A stretch of 6,065 bases of DNA from Paracoccaceae bacterium (GTDB lineage: Bacteria > Pseudomonadota > Alphaproteobacteria > Rhodobacterales > Rhodobacteraceae). The notes under the pieces are model-generated. The model was not told the origin of the DNA. It did not search any database and was given only the letters and a program-made list of their open reading frames with translations. The stretch is from NCBI GenBank assembly GCA_007120685.1, contig SKNG01000264.1, positions 1-6,065 on the forward strand. The letters are read 5' to 3'. The position numbers and the translations under genes were made by a program. Position 1 is the first letter of the stretch; each line of letters begins with the position of its first letter. This document shows positions 5,275 through 6,065 of the stretch, piece by piece.

Positions 5275-5742
5275 ATGAACACAGAACAGAGCACTTCGCA
5301 CAAGATGGCTGGCTCGCACTTCGATGATGCCGCCGATGCGCTTTCCGAACTCGACACCCGCCTCGTCGATACCATCAAGGGGTATGACAAGGTTGCGGAA
5401 AAGGCCGAGCCGTCGTTTCGCCCGGTTGCTGCCGAGTTTCGCGCGCTCCACATCCGTCAGCGCGCCAAGGTCGCAACCATGCTGGAAACCCTGGGCCATG
5501 ATCCGGATGCGGATGGATCGATCTTCGGCACGGTCAACAAGGCCGTGGTCGAGGCAAGATCCTGGTTCGATGATATCGACAAGGGTGTGATGGAGGCCCT
5601 CGTGAACGGCGAGAAGCATGTGCTGGAGGCTTATGCCAATGCGATCGGGTCTGCCATCGATCCCGAGCATCGCGGCACTCTACTCACCGACCGTGACGCG
5701 CTTCTGTCTTTGCTTGACCGTCACGCATCCGGGCAAGGCTGA
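5275..5742 (+). CDS. DUF2383 / PA2169-family four-helix-bundle protein
   Basis: The 155-aa product is soluble and almost wholly helical. About residues 15-45 (DDAADALSELDTRLVDTIKG), 47-75 (SFRPVAAEFRALHIRQRAKV), 86-113 and 115-150 give four helices in the ferritin-like arrangement of the DUF2383 family. It lacks an evident set of paired Glu/His iron ligands, and its function is unknown. ATG at 5275 follows a weak purine stretch (AAGAAAG). The frame is open upstream, but that part overlaps the DUF1328 gene. It probably shares the EcfG promoter at 4942-4966, since no other promoter is seen. PA2169-like proteins commonly accompany general stress genes in alphaproteobacteria. The C-terminal end abuts a cardiolipin synthase fragment on the opposite strand, so the last few residues may have been changed by that junction. 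Confidence 0.88.
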   Translation: MNTEQSTSHKMAGSHFDDAADALSELDTRLVDTIKGYDKVAEKAEPSFRPVAAEFRALHIRQRAKVATMLETLGHDPDADGSIFGTVNKAVVEARSWFDDIDKGVMEALVNGEKHVLEAYANAIGSAIDPEHRGTLLTDRDALLSLLDRHASGQG

Positions 5743-5744
5743 TC

Positions 5745-5949
5745 CGGTCCAGCGTATACTGGCGAACCGGGCGGAAGCGCACGACCCGAATGCCGGCCGC
5801 TTTCATTTCGTCGATCAGCGAAAAATCCATTGGCTTGGGGCCGGCCCAGTCCAGCAGCACCCTGACCTCGACCCCTGCATTGGCCCAGGCGATCAGGGCC
5901 TGGGCGAATTCACGCGCGATGGCGCCGGGCCAATAGACATAGGTTTCTA
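5745..5949 (-). pseudogene. Internal fragment of a cardiolipin synthase-like phospholipase D gene
   Basis: The minus strand reads LETYVYWPGAIAREFAQAL, then ANAGVEVRVLLDWAGPKPMD and MKAAGIRVVRFRPVRQYTLD. This is the beta-strand and helix region that precedes the first HKD motif in bacterial cardiolipin synthases. The expected continuation, NNRTHRK and the HxKxxxxD catalytic site, is replaced after LDR (near 5745) by unrelated sequence antisense to the DUF2383 gene. On the other side homology begins at about ETYVYW (near 5947), next to the low-GC segment. Both ends are therefore missing and neither catalytic motif remains. There is no start codon in a suitable place. It is a gene remnant, probably left by rearrangement or insertion. 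Confidence 0.75.
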
Positions 5950-6065
5950 ACCCGGATAATTCATGAAGGTGTGGTGAGGGTAGTGTAAGCCTTTGAAGTC
6001 GGGTATTTTTCGGTTGTCGAAGCCAGAAAATCCAGTTTCCAAGGCACGTCCCCTCACCATGATGC
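5950..6065. mobile_element. Low-GC segment, probable end of a mobile element
   Basis: Bases 5951-6050 are 48% G+C, clearly below the surrounding GC-rich sequence, and begin where the cardiolipin synthase homology stops. TGGTGAGGG (5972-5980) recurs inverted as CCCTCACCA (6051-6059). A short minus-strand ORF (6060-5947, 37 aa) contains RKIPDFKGLHYP, faintly like the N-terminus of IS6-type transposases, then ends FMNYPG. The element's family and true end cannot be settled from this piece. Confidence 0.3.

Noticed and set aside
4993..5742. Single 249-aa gene in the DUF2383 frame
   Set aside because: The first 94 codons overlap the better supported DUF1328 gene in another frame and are Arg/Cys-rich; the DUF2383 homology starts at 5275.
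1..6065. CRISPR array, riboswitch, rRNA or tandem repeat
   Set aside because: No regularly spaced repeats, no RNA gene signature and no tandem duplication beyond the two PRC cores were seen.

Overview
The window is GC-rich DNA with Rhodobacterales-type (alphaproteobacterial) gene content, probably from a Rhodobacteraceae member; that placement is inferred from gene families, not from a marker gene. Its centre is a general stress response (GSR) locus. On the minus strand lie nepR (anti-sigma factor), ecfG (ECF sigma factor) and a broken HisKA_2-type sensor kinase gene. phyR (anti-anti-sigma response regulator) runs divergently on the plus strand. In this partner switch, phosphorylated PhyR binds NepR and frees EcfG, which reads promoters of the form GGAAC-N16/17-CGTT. 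Three perfect GGAAC-N16-CGTT sites are present. Two are interleaved on opposite strands in one perfect palindrome between nepR and phyR. The third lies upstream of a small DUF1328 gene.

Layout. 1-59: start of a probable transposase on the minus strand, cut by the window edge. About 120-818: two plus-strand membrane-protein genes that look like the tail of a cytochrome c oxidase cluster (C-terminal piece of a subunit III-like protein, then a small membrane protein). 838-863: a hairpin between convergent genes, able to act as a terminator. 886-1257: a degraded two-repeat PRC-barrel gene (minus). 1386-2724: the sensor kinase gene (minus) with two frame breaks and apparently no second membrane segment or HAMP domain. 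2743-3360 ecfG and 3357-3560 nepR (minus, overlapping by ATGA). 3613-3646: palindromic divergent promoter. 3673-4548: phyR (plus). 4549-4941: mostly gene-free, with one hairpin and a doubtful minus-strand ORF. 4942-4966: EcfG-type promoter. 5021-5194: DUF1328 membrane protein (57 aa). 5275-5742: DUF2383/PA2169-family four-helix protein. 5745-5949: internal fragment of a cardiolipin synthase-like phospholipase D gene (minus). 5950-6065: lower-GC DNA, probably the end of a mobile element.

Read together, an intact regulatory core (PhyR, NepR, EcfG) with one recognisable target operon (DUF1328-DUF2383) is surrounded by gene remnants: oxidase tail, PRC protein, sensor kinase and cardiolipin synthase, flanked by probable insertion-sequence ends. 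This suggests an accessory or rearranged locus, perhaps plasmid-borne. Assembly error is an alternative explanation for the single-base frame breaks. The regulatory logic follows established GSR biology. The most distinctive local features are the symmetric shared promoter and the damaged kinase beside an intact switch.
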